A stretch of 64,000 nt of DNA from Streptomyces sp. SUK 48 (GTDB lineage: Bacteria > Actinomycetota > Actinomycetes > Streptomycetales > Streptomycetaceae): the NCBI RefSeq assembly GCF_009650765.1, contig NZ_CP045740.1, positions 4,564,001-4,628,000 of the forward strand. Reading direction: 5' to 3'. Below are positions 20,186 through 29,557 of this stretch, one piece after another (within the stretch, counting starts at the first letter, position 1; the number at the start of each line of letters is the position of its first letter). The position numbers and the translations under genes were made by a program. The notes under the pieces were generated by a model. The model was not told the DNA's origin. It was given only the letters and a program-made list of their open reading frames with translations, and made no database searches.

Positions 20186-21430
20186 ATGAGCGAACCCCAG
20201 GACCGGCGCGCGGCCGTCACCGGCATCGGCGTGGTCGCGCCCAACGGCATCAGCACCGACACCTTCTGGAAGTCCACCCACGAGGGACTCAGCGTCCTGG
20301 ACCGGGTGACCCGCGAGGGGTGTGAGCGCCTGCCGCTGAAGGTGGCCGGCGAGGTCCGCGCCTTCGACGCGGCGGACACCATCGAGGAGCGCTTCCTCGT
20401 CCAGACCGACCGCTTCACCCACTACGCCATGGCCGCGGCCGACTTCGCGCTCACCGACGCCCGCCTCGGCCAGGCCGACACCGACCAGTCGCCGTACTCC
20501 ATCGGCGTGGTCACCGCCGCGGGCTCCGGCGGCGGCGAGTTCGGCCAGCGCGAGCTCCAGCGGCTGTGGGGCAAGGGCAGCCGGTTCGTGGGGCCGTACC
20601 AGTCCATCGCCTGGTTCTACGCCGCGAGCACCGGCCAGGTCTCCATCCGCCGCGGCTTCAAGGGCCCCTGCTCGGTCGTCGCCTCCGACGAGGCCGGCGG
20701 TCTGGACGCCCTCGCGCACGCGGCCCGGGCGGTGCGGCGCGGCACCGACGCGATCGTGGCCGGCTCCACCGAGGCGCCGCTCGCGCCGTACTCGGTGGTC
20801 TGCCAGCTCGGCTACGAGGAGCTGAGCCGCGAGAGCGAACCGGGGCGCGCCTACCGGCCGTTCACGAAGGACGCGTGCGGTTTCGTGCCCGCCGAGGGCG
20901 GCGCGATGCTGGTGGTGGAGGCCGCCGGTGCCGCCCGGGCGCGCGGTGCCGACATCCGGGCCTTCGTCGCCGGGCACGCGGCCACCTTCACCGGCGCCTC
21001 CCGCTGGGCCGAGTCCCGCGCGGGTCTCGCCCAGGCCATCCGGCAGGCGCTGGCCGAGGCGGAGTGCGCGCCCGAGGAGGTCGACGTCGTCTTCGCCGAC
21101 GCCCTCGGGGTGCCGGCGGCCGACCGGGCCGAGGCGCTGGCCATCGCCGACGCCCTCGGTGCCCACGGCACCCGGGTGCCGGTCACCGCGCCCAAGACCG
21201 GCACCGGCCGCGGCTACTGCGCGGCCCCCGTGCTGGACACCGCGGCGGCCGTGCTCGCGATGGAGCACGGACTGATCCCGCCGACCCCGAACGTCCACGA
21301 CGTCTGCCACGACCTCGACCTCGTCACCGGCCGCGCCCGTGTCGCCCAACCGCGCACGGCGCTGGTCCTCAGCCGCGGCCTCATGGGGTCGAACTCGGCG
21401 CTGGTGCTGCGGCACCCCAGCGCGCGGTGA
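20186..21430 (+). CDS. Type II PKS chain length factor, KS beta (WhiE ORFIV type)
   Basis: The 414-aa partner of the ketosynthase that sets chain length. The position of the catalytic Cys carries Glu (E169, in SDEAGGLDA) where most antibiotic-type chain length factors have Gln (SEQAGGLDA). I recall Glu as a mark of the spore-pigment clade, but this should be checked by alignment. The active-site His motifs are degenerate, as expected for a non-extending subunit. Starts 8 bp after the ketosynthase stop. Confidence 0.95.
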   Translation: MSEPQDRRAAVTGIGVVAPNGISTDTFWKSTHEGLSVLDRVTREGCERLPLKVAGEVRAFDAADTIEERFLVQTDRFTHYAMAAADFALTDARLGQADTDQSPYSIGVVTAAGSGGGEFGQRELQRLWGKGSRFVGPYQSIAWFYAASTGQVSIRRGFKGPCSVVASDEAGGLDALAHAARAVRRGTDAIVAGSTEAPLAPYSVVCQLGYEELSRESEPGRAYRPFTKDACGFVPAEGGAMLVVEAAGAARARGADIRAFVAGHAATFTGASRWAESRAGLAQAIRQALAEAECAPEEVDVVFADALGVPAADRAEALAIADALGAHGTRVPVTAPKTGTGRGYCAAPVLDTAAAVLAMEHGLIPPTPNVHDVCHDLDLVTGRARVAQPRTALVLSRGLMGSNSALVLRHPSAR

Positions 21431-21449
21431 ACAGCAAAGGAGGAGAGCA

Positions 21450-22185
<736 letters not shown>

Positions 22186-22215
22186 GCGCCACCGCACCGG
22201 AAGGGAGGCACCACC

Positions 22216-22539
22216 GTGCACCAGGCCCTGATCGTCGCCCGGATGGCCCCGGGCTCGGCCCCCGACATCGCGAAGGTCTTCGAGGAGTCCGACCGGGGGG
22301 AGCTGCCCCGCCTCGTGGGCGTCACCCGGCGCAGCCTCTTCCAGTTCGGCGATGTGTACATGCACCTCATCGAGTCCGAGCGCGAACCGGGCCCGGCCAT
22401 CGCCAAGGTCACCGAACACCCCGAGTTCCGGGGCGTCAGCGAACGGCTGGAGGCATACGTCAGCGCGTACGACCCGGAGACCTGGCGCTCGCCCAAGGAC
22501 GCGATGGCGCAACGCTTCTACCTCTGGGAGCGCTCCTGA
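22216..22539 (+). CDS. TcmI-family polyketide cyclase (WhiE ORFVII type)
   Basis: A 107-aa ferredoxin-like dimeric cyclase of the TcmI family, acting after the aromatase. Conserved features are the N-terminal ALIVARMAPGSAPDIAKVFEESD and FGDVYMHLIESE strands and the C-terminal DAMAQRFYLWE. Starts with GTG after GGGAGG. It is the last gene of the pigment operon and is followed by an 18-bp-stem terminator. Confidence 0.92.
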   Translation: MHQALIVARMAPGSAPDIAKVFEESDRGELPRLVGVTRRSLFQFGDVYMHLIESEREPGPAIAKVTEHPEFRGVSERLEAYVSAYDPETWRSPKDAMAQRFYLWERS

Positions 22540-22564
22540 TACGCGCGTTCGCGGCACAGGAGAA

Positions 22565-22606
22565 GCCGGTCGCCGGGCCCGTGGTGCAACGGGCCCGGCG
22601 ACCGGC
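22565..22606. terminator. Bidirectional terminator at the end of the pigment operon
   Basis: An 18-bp perfect stem (22565-22582 with 22589-22606, core CGCCGGGCCCG) and a 6-nt loop lie between the cyclase gene and the convergent O-methyltransferase gene. Confidence 0.92.
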
Positions 22607-22627
22607 GTTCTCGTACGGCGTCGCCGC

Positions 22628-23623
22628 TCAGGCACTCACCCGGCACTCGAACGCGTGCAGGTACGGGTTGACCGGCCGCACGGTGTCCACCGCGAGCCCG
22701 GCCGCGGTGAGCCGGCTCACCATGCTGTCGGTGGTGTGCTTGGCCCCGCCGACGTTGAGGAGCAGCAGCAGGTCCATCGCGGTGCTGAACCGCATCGACG
22801 GGGTGTCGTCGACCAGGTTCTCGATGACGATCACCCGGGCCCCGGGCCCGCCCGCCTGGACGACGTTGTGCAGCAGCCGGGCCGTGCTCTCGTCGTCCCA
22901 CTCCAGGATGTTCTTGATGACGTAGACGTCGGCCTTGACCGGGATCGCCTCGCGGACGTCGCCCGGCACGATCTGCGCGCGGCCGGCCAGGTCGCCGCCC
23001 TCGCGCAGCCGCGGCAGCGCGTTCTCCACCACCCGGGGCAGGTCCAGCAGACTGCCGTGCATCTGCGGGTACTTGTCCAGCAGGCAGGCCACCACATGGC
23101 CCTGGCCGCCGCCGAGGTCGGCGACGGACGCGGACCCCGACAGGTCGAGCAGGGCCGCGACCTCCCGCGCCGACTGCTCGCTGGAGCGGGTCATGGCCTG
23201 GTTGAAGACGTCCGCGGACTGCGGCGCGTCCTCGTTCAGATAGGTGAAGAACTCCTTGCCGAACAGGCCCTCCACCACGTTGCGGCCGCTGCGCACCGCC
23301 TCGTCCAGCTTGGGCCAGGCGGCCCAGGTCCACGGCTCGGTGCACCACAGGGCGATCGCGCGCAGGCTGTTCGGGTCGTCCTCGCGCAGCAGCCGGGACA
23401 TGTCGGTGTGCGCGAAGGTGCCGTCGGGCCGCTCGGTGAAGACGCCGTAGCAGGCCAGGGCCCGCAGCATGCGGCGCAGCGGCTTGGGTTCGGTGCGCAC
23501 CTCGGCCGCGAGGGCCTCGGCGCTCAGCGGGGTGTCCCCGAGGGCGTCCGGCACGCCGAGGCGGGCGGCGGCCCGCACGGCGGCGGACAGGGCCGCCCCG
23601 AAGACGAGTTCGCGCAGCCGCAT
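22628..23623 (-). CDS. SAM-dependent O-methyltransferase (possible pigment tailoring)
   Basis: A 331-aa AdoMet methyltransferase of the plant COMT/TcmN-like class. An N-terminal dimerisation domain with winged helix (RLRELVFGAALSAAVRAAARL) precedes the Rossmann domain with motif I VADLGGGQGH and later VIKNILEWDDE. It lies next to the pigment operon, convergent, so it may methylate the polyketide; S. coelicolor whiE has no such gene as I recall. The ATG at 23623 has no Shine-Dalgarno, but an ATG at 23691 with GGAAGG upstream opens another frame that would supply a normal Thr/Pro-rich N-terminus. This suggests a frameshift or sequence error in the C-rich stretch at 23624-23640. Confidence 0.85.
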   Translation of the reverse strand: MRLRELVFGAALSAAVRAAARLGVPDALGDTPLSAEALAAEVRTEPKPLRRMLRALACYGVFTERPDGTFAHTDMSRLLREDDPNSLRAIALWCTEPWTWAAWPKLDEAVRSGRNVVEGLFGKEFFTYLNEDAPQSADVFNQAMTRSSEQSAREVAALLDLSGSASVADLGGGQGHVVACLLDKYPQMHGSLLDLPRVVENALPRLREGGDLAGRAQIVPGDVREAIPVKADVYVIKNILEWDDESTARLLHNVVQAGGPGARVIVIENLVDDTPSMRFSTAMDLLLLLNVGGAKHTTDSMVSRLTAAGLAVDTVRPVNPYLHAFECRVSA

Positions 23624-23748
23624 CGGCGGGGCGGGGCGGTCGGGGCCTGGGAGGTGTCCGGGTTCGGCGGTGCCGTCTCAGCGGTGGTCATCTGCCGCCT
23701 TCCTTCGTTCTCGGCGTGCGTCGGTCCAGCGGGTCGGGGGAGGGGCGG

Positions 23749-24849
23749 TCAGCACAGGCCGGCGGGCTTGGAGACCCGGCAGGCGTTGTGGTCGAAGGTG
23801 TTGCCGATGCCCTTGGTCTCGGTGTTGACCAGGTCCGCGGGGGCGTTGCGGGCCAGCGCGTTGCCGCTGATGCGGTTGTGGTCGTTGGTGACGCCCACGA
23901 AGCTCTTGAACAGCACGATGCCGCCCGACAGCGGGGAGCTGCCCGCGTTGTTGGTGACCCGGTTGCCGTCCACCACGGTCTTCTCGGCGCCGGTCAGCAC
24001 GATGCCGGAGCCCTGGATGGCGGGCAGCCGGTCGGTCTTGGGGCAGGACTTGTTGTTCCCGGTGACGTCGTTGTAGGCGACCTCCAGGTCACCGGCCTTC
24101 GGCTTGTTCTCGTCGCCGACCACGAACACGCCGGCGCAGTTGCCCGCGATGTAGTTCTCGGCCACCGAGAGGTTGCGCAGCCGCCGCACGGTGACGCCGA
24201 TGCGGTTGCCCTCCAGCCGGTTGTGGTCGATCACCGTCCGCCGGGTGTCGAGGGCGCCGGCCTCCTCGGTGATGGTGTTGGCGAGGAAGACCCCCGCGTC
24301 GCCGTTGCCCTGCGCGTAGTTGCCCATGATGTGCCCGTGCACGGACCGCTCCTGGGCGATGCCCCAGACGGCGTTCTTGACGGCCTGGACGCCCCGTACG
24401 GTCATGGTGTCGGTCGCCATGCCGAACACCCCGGCGCGGCTGAAGCCGGTCACCTTCAGGTCGGCGACGGTGACGCCCTCGACGTTCGTCGTCTTGGTGC
24501 CGATCACGCAGATGCCGTTGCCGCCCTCGGCACAGCTCTTGGTGGCCTTGGTGTTCTTGCCGGGGGCCGCGCCCGTCGTCTTCTTGGCGGGTTCGAGCAC
24601 CGTGGCCGGGCCCAGCCCGCGTAGGGTGACCCGGGGCGTGCTGATGGTGACGCTCTCCTTGTAGGTGCCGGGGAGCACGAGCACGGTGTCGCCGGGCCGC
24701 GCGCTGTTCACGGCCTTCTGGATCGATTCACCCCGGTGGACCACGAGGGTCTGGTGGAGGGCGGCCGCGGGGGAGGCGCCCAGGCCGATTCCCGAACCGA
24801 CGAGGGCCGCGACAGCACTCGCGGCGTAAGCGATGTGACATCTCTTCAT
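23749..24849 (-). CDS. Secreted right-handed beta-helix protein, NosD-like
   Basis: A 366-aa exported protein. A signal peptide (residues 1-31, ending SPAAALH) is followed by repeated parallel beta-helix coils typical of the NosD/CASH family (for example NLSVAENYIAGNCAGVFVVG and ISGNALARN). Six or more cysteines are present, including one close to each end. Such proteins bind or cleave polysaccharides or act in periplasmic assembly; the substrate is unknown. Start ATG 24849 is the first that gives a signal peptide; the longer frame to 25746 is an artefact overlapping the next genes. Confidence 0.85.
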   Translation of the reverse strand: MKRCHIAYAASAVAALVGSGIGLGASPAAALHQTLVVHRGESIQKAVNSARPGDTVLVLPGTYKESVTISTPRVTLRGLGPATVLEPAKKTTGAAPGKNTKATKSCAEGGNGICVIGTKTTNVEGVTVADLKVTGFSRAGVFGMATDTMTVRGVQAVKNAVWGIAQERSVHGHIMGNYAQGNGDAGVFLANTITEEAGALDTRRTVIDHNRLEGNRIGVTVRRLRNLSVAENYIAGNCAGVFVVGDENKPKAGDLEVAYNDVTGNNKSCPKTDRLPAIQGSGIVLTGAEKTVVDGNRVTNNAGSSPLSGGIVLFKSFVGVTNDHNRISGNALARNAPADLVNTETKGIGNTFDHNACRVSKPAGLC

Positions 24850-24936
24850 ACTGGGTACGTTATGACCGAATAATCCGTAGATGTGTGGATAGGCCAATCG
24901 GCGGCGTGTCCGGGCGCGGGGACGCATACTGGCGAC

Positions 24937-25602
24937 GTGACCCGGGTCAACCCCCTCCGCCGTGGACTCGGGGCGGTCGCGGGCTATGTCCGCAGCGCCC
25001 CGGGCACCTACGTCTGGCTGGCGGTCCTGTTCGTCACCACCGTCGCGGTGCACCACATGTCGCCCGGGTTCGAGCAGCACTTCCTGCGCCGCAGGTCCAC
25101 CAACATCCACGAGCTGTCCCGCACCCCGCTGCGGGTGCTGGTCACCAGCGCGATGTGGATCGACGGCGGCCGCTGGCTGCCGTACGCCTTCCTGTACACG
25201 GTCTTCCACGCCCCGGCCGAGCGCTGGCTCGGCACCGCCCGCTGGCTCGTGGTGTGCGCGGCGGCCCATGTGCTCGCGTCCCTGGTCAGCGAGGGGCTGC
25301 TGCTGAAGGCGATCCGGGACGGCATCGCGCCCCACGCGGCGGTCAACACCCTTGACATCGGCGTCAGTTACGCCCTGGCCGGCGTCGTCGGCGTGCTCAC
25401 CTACCGCATCGCGGCCCCCTGGCGCTACGCCTACCTCGCCGTCGCCGCCCTCGTCTTCGCGCTGCCCCTGACCGAGACGCCCACTTTCACCGACACCGGA
25501 CATTTCCTCGCGCTGCTGATCGGTCTGGCCTGCTATCCGCTGACCAGAGGCCGCGGAAAAGCATGGAATCCGAAGGAGACACTGACCGCGCTCAGGGGTT
25601 AG
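24937..25602 (+). CDS. Rhomboid-like membrane protein
   Basis: A 221-aa protein with six predicted membrane helices (starting near residues 18, 60, 80, 110, 135, 160, 185). It fits the actinobacterial rhomboid-like family. A possible catalytic pair is present: Ser in LDIGVSYALAG and His in DTGHFLALLIG, although the serine motif is GxSxA rather than the canonical GxSG. It may be an intramembrane protease or an inactive relative. Start GTG 24937 leaves 87 bp to the divergent beta-helix gene. Confidence 0.8.
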   Translation: MTRVNPLRRGLGAVAGYVRSAPGTYVWLAVLFVTTVAVHHMSPGFEQHFLRRRSTNIHELSRTPLRVLVTSAMWIDGGRWLPYAFLYTVFHAPAERWLGTARWLVVCAAAHVLASLVSEGLLLKAIRDGIAPHAAVNTLDIGVSYALAGVVGVLTYRIAAPWRYAYLAVAALVFALPLTETPTFTDTGHFLALLIGLACYPLTRGRGKAWNPKETLTALRG

Positions 25603-25612
25603 GTTCCCGGCC

Positions 25613-27019
25613 ATGAGCAGCTCGGCGAGCAGGGTCGTGAACGGTGGCATCTCCTTCTGGTACGCGGACGGCGGCCTCCCGCCGGTACGCGAACCGCTGC
25701 CCGGCGACGCCGCGGCGGACGTCGTCATCGTCGGCGGCGGGTACACCGGCCTGTGGACCGCGTACTACCTGAAGAAGGCCGCGCCCTTCCTGCGGATCAC
25801 CGTCCTGGAGCAGAAGTTCTGCGGATACGGCGCCTCCGGCCGCAACGGCGGCTGGCTGTACAACGGCGTCGCGGGCCGCGACCGCTACGCCAGGCTGCAC
25901 GGCCGGGAGGCCGCGGTCCGCCTCCAGCAGGCGATGAACGACACCGTGGACGAGGTGATCGCGGTCGCCGGGGCCGAGGGCATCGACGCCGACCTGCACA
26001 AGGGCGGCGTCCTGGAGGTGGCCACCACCCCCGCGCAGCTGGCCCGGCTGCGGGCGTTCCATGAGCACGAGCTGTCGTACGGCGAGAAGGACCGGGAGCT
26101 GTACGGCGCCCGGGAGACGGCCGAGCGCATCCGGGTCGCGGACGCCGTCGGCTCCGCCTGGACCCCGCACGGCGCCCGGCTGAACCCGGCGAAGCTGGTG
26201 AAGGGCCTGGCGGCGGCGGTCGAGGCACTGGGCGTGGTGATCCACGAGATGACCCCGGTGACCGAGATCCGCCCCAAGCACGCCGTCACCCCCTACGGCA
26301 CCGTCCGCGCCCCCTACGTGCTGCGCTGCACCGAGGGCTTCACCGCCTCCCTCAAGGGCCAGAAGCGGACCTGGCTGCCGATGAACTCCTCGATGATCGC
26401 CACCGAGCCGCTGACCGAGGACCAGTGGGCGGCGATCGGCTGGGCGGGCCGGGAGACGCTGGGCGACATGGCGCACGCCTACATGTACGCGCAGCGCACC
26501 GCCGACGGCCGGATCGCGCTCGGCGGGCGCGGGGTGCCGTACCGCTTCGGCTCGCGCACGGACAACGACGGGCGCACCCAGCGGGCGACCGTCGAGGCGC
26601 TGCGGGACATCCTGGTGCGCTTCTTCCCCTCCCTGGCCGGCGTCGCCGTCACCCACGCCTGGTCCGGCGTGCTCGGGGTGCCGCGCGACTGGTGCGCCAC
26701 CGTCACCCTCGACCGCGCCACCGGCCTCGGCTGGGCGGGCGGTTACGTCGGCTCCGGCGTCGCCACCACCAACCTCGCCGCCCGCACCCTGCGCGACCTC
26801 GTCCAGCAGGACTCCGGGCAGGGGGGCCGCACCGAACTCACCGAACTGCCCTGGGTCGGCCACAAGGTGCGCAAGTGGGAGCCCGAGCCGCTGCGCTGGC
26901 TCGGCGTCCACGGCATGTACGCGACGTACCACACGGCCGACCACCGCGAGCGCCGCCACCCGGCGAGCGAGTCCTCGCGGCTGGCCAGGGTGGCGGACCG
27001 GGTGGCCGGACGGCACTGA
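25613..27019 (+). CDS. FAD-dependent amine/amino acid oxidoreductase (DAO family)
   Basis: A 468-aa flavoenzyme of the DadA/glycine-oxidase type. The Rossmann dinucleotide site is ADVVIVGGGYTGLWTAYYL and the second FAD contact is GYGASGRNGGWLYNG. A C-terminal GYVGSGVATTNLAARTL segment closes the FAD site. Expected to oxidise a secondary or primary amine; the substrate is not evident. It starts 10 bp after the rhomboid-like gene and may be in the same transcript. Confidence 0.85.
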   Translation: MSSSASRVVNGGISFWYADGGLPPVREPLPGDAAADVVIVGGGYTGLWTAYYLKKAAPFLRITVLEQKFCGYGASGRNGGWLYNGVAGRDRYARLHGREAAVRLQQAMNDTVDEVIAVAGAEGIDADLHKGGVLEVATTPAQLARLRAFHEHELSYGEKDRELYGARETAERIRVADAVGSAWTPHGARLNPAKLVKGLAAAVEALGVVIHEMTPVTEIRPKHAVTPYGTVRAPYVLRCTEGFTASLKGQKRTWLPMNSSMIATEPLTEDQWAAIGWAGRETLGDMAHAYMYAQRTADGRIALGGRGVPYRFGSRTDNDGRTQRATVEALRDILVRFFPSLAGVAVTHAWSGVLGVPRDWCATVTLDRATGLGWAGGYVGSGVATTNLAARTLRDLVQQDSGQGGRTELTELPWVGHKVRKWEPEPLRWLGVHGMYATYHTADHRERRHPASESSRLARVADRVAGRH

Positions 27020-27193
27020 GGCGCCGGGCGTTGGCCCCCGGACGAAAGCGGGACGGGACCATGACAAAAACGCGACCTGGGGCGGCCAGTATGATCACCG
27101 CCGCACATCAACCAGATGAACGACCGGGTCCGCTTTGCCACGGCAACCGTGCGGCGGGCCTGTCTTTCTTCTACGGGGAGAGGTTCTCTTTTC

Positions 27194-27844
27194 ATGCGTA
27201 TACGGGTCGCCACCAGCGTTCCTGCCGTCGCCGCGATGGCCGCCTGCGCCCTGCTGCTCACCGGGTGCAACGACGATTCCGGCTCGGGCGCCGACTCCGC
27301 GTCCTCGCCCACGCCGGCCGCGTCGGCCCCGGCCGGGGGCTCCTCCCCGGCGGCGTCGCCCTCGCGGTCGGCCGCCCAGGGCGGGGGCGCGGCCGGCGGC
27401 ACCGCCGTGCCGGTGAACAAGAAGATCGACGACGACGTGATGGGCGAGAAGGCCACCGTCGTCAAGTACATCAAGGACTTCCAGCCGTCGGCGGCCGCGA
27501 AGGCCAAGTTCTCGGCGCTGGCGGACGAGAAGGTCGTCCTGGTCGACGTCACGGTCACCGCGAGCTCGAAGTACTACGACAGCTTCGGCGCCACGTCCTT
27601 CTACCTCACCGGCATGCCCAACGGCATCGACCAGGCGAGCACCACCATCCTCGACGACGAGATCAAGGCGGCCGGCTACCCGCCGCTGAAGGACGCCGAG
27701 ACCGGCAAGACCTCGACCGGCTGGGTCGTCTTCACGCCCACCAAGGACGCCGGCAAGCTCGTGCTGCGCTACAAGCGCCTGGCGGCCAAGGCGTCCGACG
27801 GGACGAACATCACCGCGAAGAACTTCGACGTCCCGCTCGACTGA
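27194..27844 (+). CDS. Lipoprotein of unknown function
   Basis: A 216-aa lipoprotein. Signal peptide with lipobox LLTGC (Cys about residue 25), then a Ser/Ala/Pro linker to about residue 75 and a compact domain (about 80-216) beginning NKKIDDDVMGEKATVV with alternating strands. I recognise no family with certainty. Start ATG 27194 follows a weak AGAGG site. Its promoter lies in the 27020-27193 gap. Confidence 0.8.
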   Translation: MRIRVATSVPAVAAMAACALLLTGCNDDSGSGADSASSPTPAASAPAGGSSPAASPSRSAAQGGGAAGGTAVPVNKKIDDDVMGEKATVVKYIKDFQPSAAAKAKFSALADEKVVLVDVTVTASSKYYDSFGATSFYLTGMPNGIDQASTTILDDEIKAAGYPPLKDAETGKTSTGWVVFTPTKDAGKLVLRYKRLAAKASDGTNITAKNFDVPLD

Positions 27845-27854
27845 CAGCCGCGGA

Positions 27855-27871
27855 ACGGGGCGCGTCCCCGT
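27855..27871 (+). terminator. Short hairpin after the lipoprotein gene
   Basis: ACGGGG and CCCCGT with a 5-nt loop, 10 bp after the stop and just before the convergent MFS gene. Weak but in the right place. Confidence 0.45.
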
Positions 27872-27872
27872 C

Positions 27873-29366
27873 TCAGCCCACCTGCTCCCGCACCGCGCTG
27901 CCGGCCGGGGCGCCGTGCTTGGGGGCGGGCGCGGTCACCATCAGGCCCGCGGTCAGGGCGGAGACGAGCATGATCGCGGCGGCCCAGGCGATGGCCACGG
28001 TGTAGCCGTGCACGACGCCCGCCGGGACCGTGCCGGGCCGGTGCGGGCGGGCGGCGATGTAGGCGGCGGCGCTGGTGGTGGCGATCGTGTTCAGCAGCGC
28101 CGTACCGATCGAACCGCCGACCTGCTGGGCCGTGTTGACGGTCGCGGAGGTGATCCCGGCGTCGCGCGGCGCGACCCCCGCCGTCGCCGTCGCGAACACC
28201 GGCATGAAGGTCAGCCCGAGACCGAGCCCCAGCAGGATCAGGGAGGGCAGGATCTCCCCCGGGTAGGAGGAGTGCGGGGTCAGCCGGGTGAGCAGCAGCA
28301 GCCCGACCGCCGCCAGCAGCATGCCGGGCACCAGCAGCCGCCGCGGCGGCACATGGGGCAGCAGCCGCGCGGAGATCTGCGTGGACCCGGCGACGATCGC
28401 GGCGGTCATCGGCAGGAAGGCCAGGCCCGTGCGGACCGGCGAGTAGCCGAGGACGACCTGGAGGTAGTAGGTCATGAACAGGAACACCCCGAACATGCCG
28501 ACCACCGCGAACGTCATCGTCAGCAGGCAGCCCGCCCGGTCCCGGCTGCGCAGGATGCGCAGCGGCAGCAGCGGGCTCGGCGCCCGCGCCTGCCACCACA
28601 CGAACGCCGTGAGCAGCAGCACCCCGGCCGCCAGCAGCGCGAGCACCAGCGGGTCCGACCAGCCGCGCGGCTGGGCCTCGGCGAAGCCGTAGACGATCGC
28701 GACCAGGCCCCCGCAGCCCAGCAGCACGCCGGGCACGTCGAGCCGGACGTCCCGGTGGCCCGGCCGGTCGTGCAGCAGCGTGAACGCGCCGAAGACCGCG
28801 AGCGCCGCGATGGGCACGTTGACGTACAGGCACCAGCGCCAGGTCAGGTACTCGGTGAGCACCCCGCCGACGATCAGCCCGATCGCCGAACCGCTGCCCG
28901 CGAGCGCGCTGTAGACGCCGAACGCCTTGCCGCGCTCGCGGGGGTCGGTGAACATCGTGGTCAGCAGGGACAGCGCGGAGGGCGCGAGCAGGGCGGCGAA
29001 GACCCCTTGCAGCGCGCGGGCGCCGAAGAGCATCCCGGAGCCGGTCGCGGCGCCGCCGAGCGCGGAGGCGAGCGCGAAGCCGGCCAGGCCGGTCACGAAG
29101 GTGCGTTTTCGCCCCACCAGGTCGGCGATCCGGCCGCCCAGCAGGAGCAGCCCGCCGAAGGCGAGGGTGTACGCGGTGATCACCCATTGCCGGTTGCCGT
29201 CGGACATGTGCAGGGCGCGCTGCGCGGAGGGGAGCGCGATGTTCACGATCGTGGCGTCCAGGACCACCATCAGCTGGGCCAGGGCGATGACGACCAGCCC
29301 CCACCAGCGGTGCGGATCCGTGCTCTCCGCGGCGGCCCGGGACTCACCCGTTCGGCCGATGCTCAT
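27873..29366 (-). CDS. MFS exporter, DHA2 (14-helix) family
   Basis: A 497-aa drug/proton antiporter with about 14 membrane helices. Motif A variants (LGGRIADLVGRKRTF) after helix 2 and motif C in helix 5 (GSGSAIGLIVGGVLTEYL) place it among EmrB/QacA-type exporters. The substrate is unknown. Upstream, the divergent region carries an MprA-like box and a 23-bp direct repeat. No adjacent TetR/MarR repressor is seen. Confidence 0.9.
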   Translation of the reverse strand: MSIGRTGESRAAAESTDPHRWWGLVVIALAQLMVVLDATIVNIALPSAQRALHMSDGNRQWVITAYTLAFGGLLLLGGRIADLVGRKRTFVTGLAGFALASALGGAATGSGMLFGARALQGVFAALLAPSALSLLTTMFTDPRERGKAFGVYSALAGSGSAIGLIVGGVLTEYLTWRWCLYVNVPIAALAVFGAFTLLHDRPGHRDVRLDVPGVLLGCGGLVAIVYGFAEAQPRGWSDPLVLALLAAGVLLLTAFVWWQARAPSPLLPLRILRSRDRAGCLLTMTFAVVGMFGVFLFMTYYLQVVLGYSPVRTGLAFLPMTAAIVAGSTQISARLLPHVPPRRLLVPGMLLAAVGLLLLTRLTPHSSYPGEILPSLILLGLGLGLTFMPVFATATAGVAPRDAGITSATVNTAQQVGGSIGTALLNTIATTSAAAYIAARPHRPGTVPAGVVHGYTVAIAWAAAIMLVSALTAGLMVTAPAPKHGAPAGSAVREQVG

Positions 29367-29421
29367 CTGGCCAGAACACCATGGATCGGGAGGGGCCGCA
29401 TCTGGGTGACTTCGCCCTGAT

Positions 29422-29440
29422 TCTCAGGGTTTTCTCAGGG
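29422..29440. promoter_or_regulatory. Direct repeat resembling an MprA box
   Basis: Two perfect TCTCAGGG octamers are separated by 3 bp (TTT). This matches the mycobacterial MprA response regulator box, two loosely conserved octamers (YCYCAGSD) spaced by 2-3 bp. It lies 56 bp upstream of the MFS gene and 118 bp before the pentapeptide gene. Confidence 0.5.
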
Positions 29441-29488
29441 TTCCGGTCCGGCCTTTCCGACGGAGTTCCGGTACGGCCTTTCCGGCGG
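29441..29488. repeat. Two 23-bp direct repeats upstream of the pentapeptide gene
   Basis: TTCCGGTCCGGCCTTTCC (29441 on) recurs at 29466 with period 25, about 21 of 23 bases identical. It directly follows the MprA-like box, and may be part of the same regulatory region. Confidence 0.6.
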
Positions 29489-29557
29489 CGCGGCGATCTT
29501 CCGGCGCCCGAGTCGCGCTTTCGGCGATTGTCAGTGGCGGGGTGCAGCATGGGACCC

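Noticed and set aside
22352..24076. A 574-aa plus-strand frame across the methyltransferase
   Set aside because: Antisense to clear methyltransferase and beta-helix genes; no recognisable domain.
23749..25746. A 665-aa reading of the beta-helix gene
   Set aside because: The first 299 codons overlap the divergent rhomboid-like gene and read as low complexity; the signal peptide starts at 24849.
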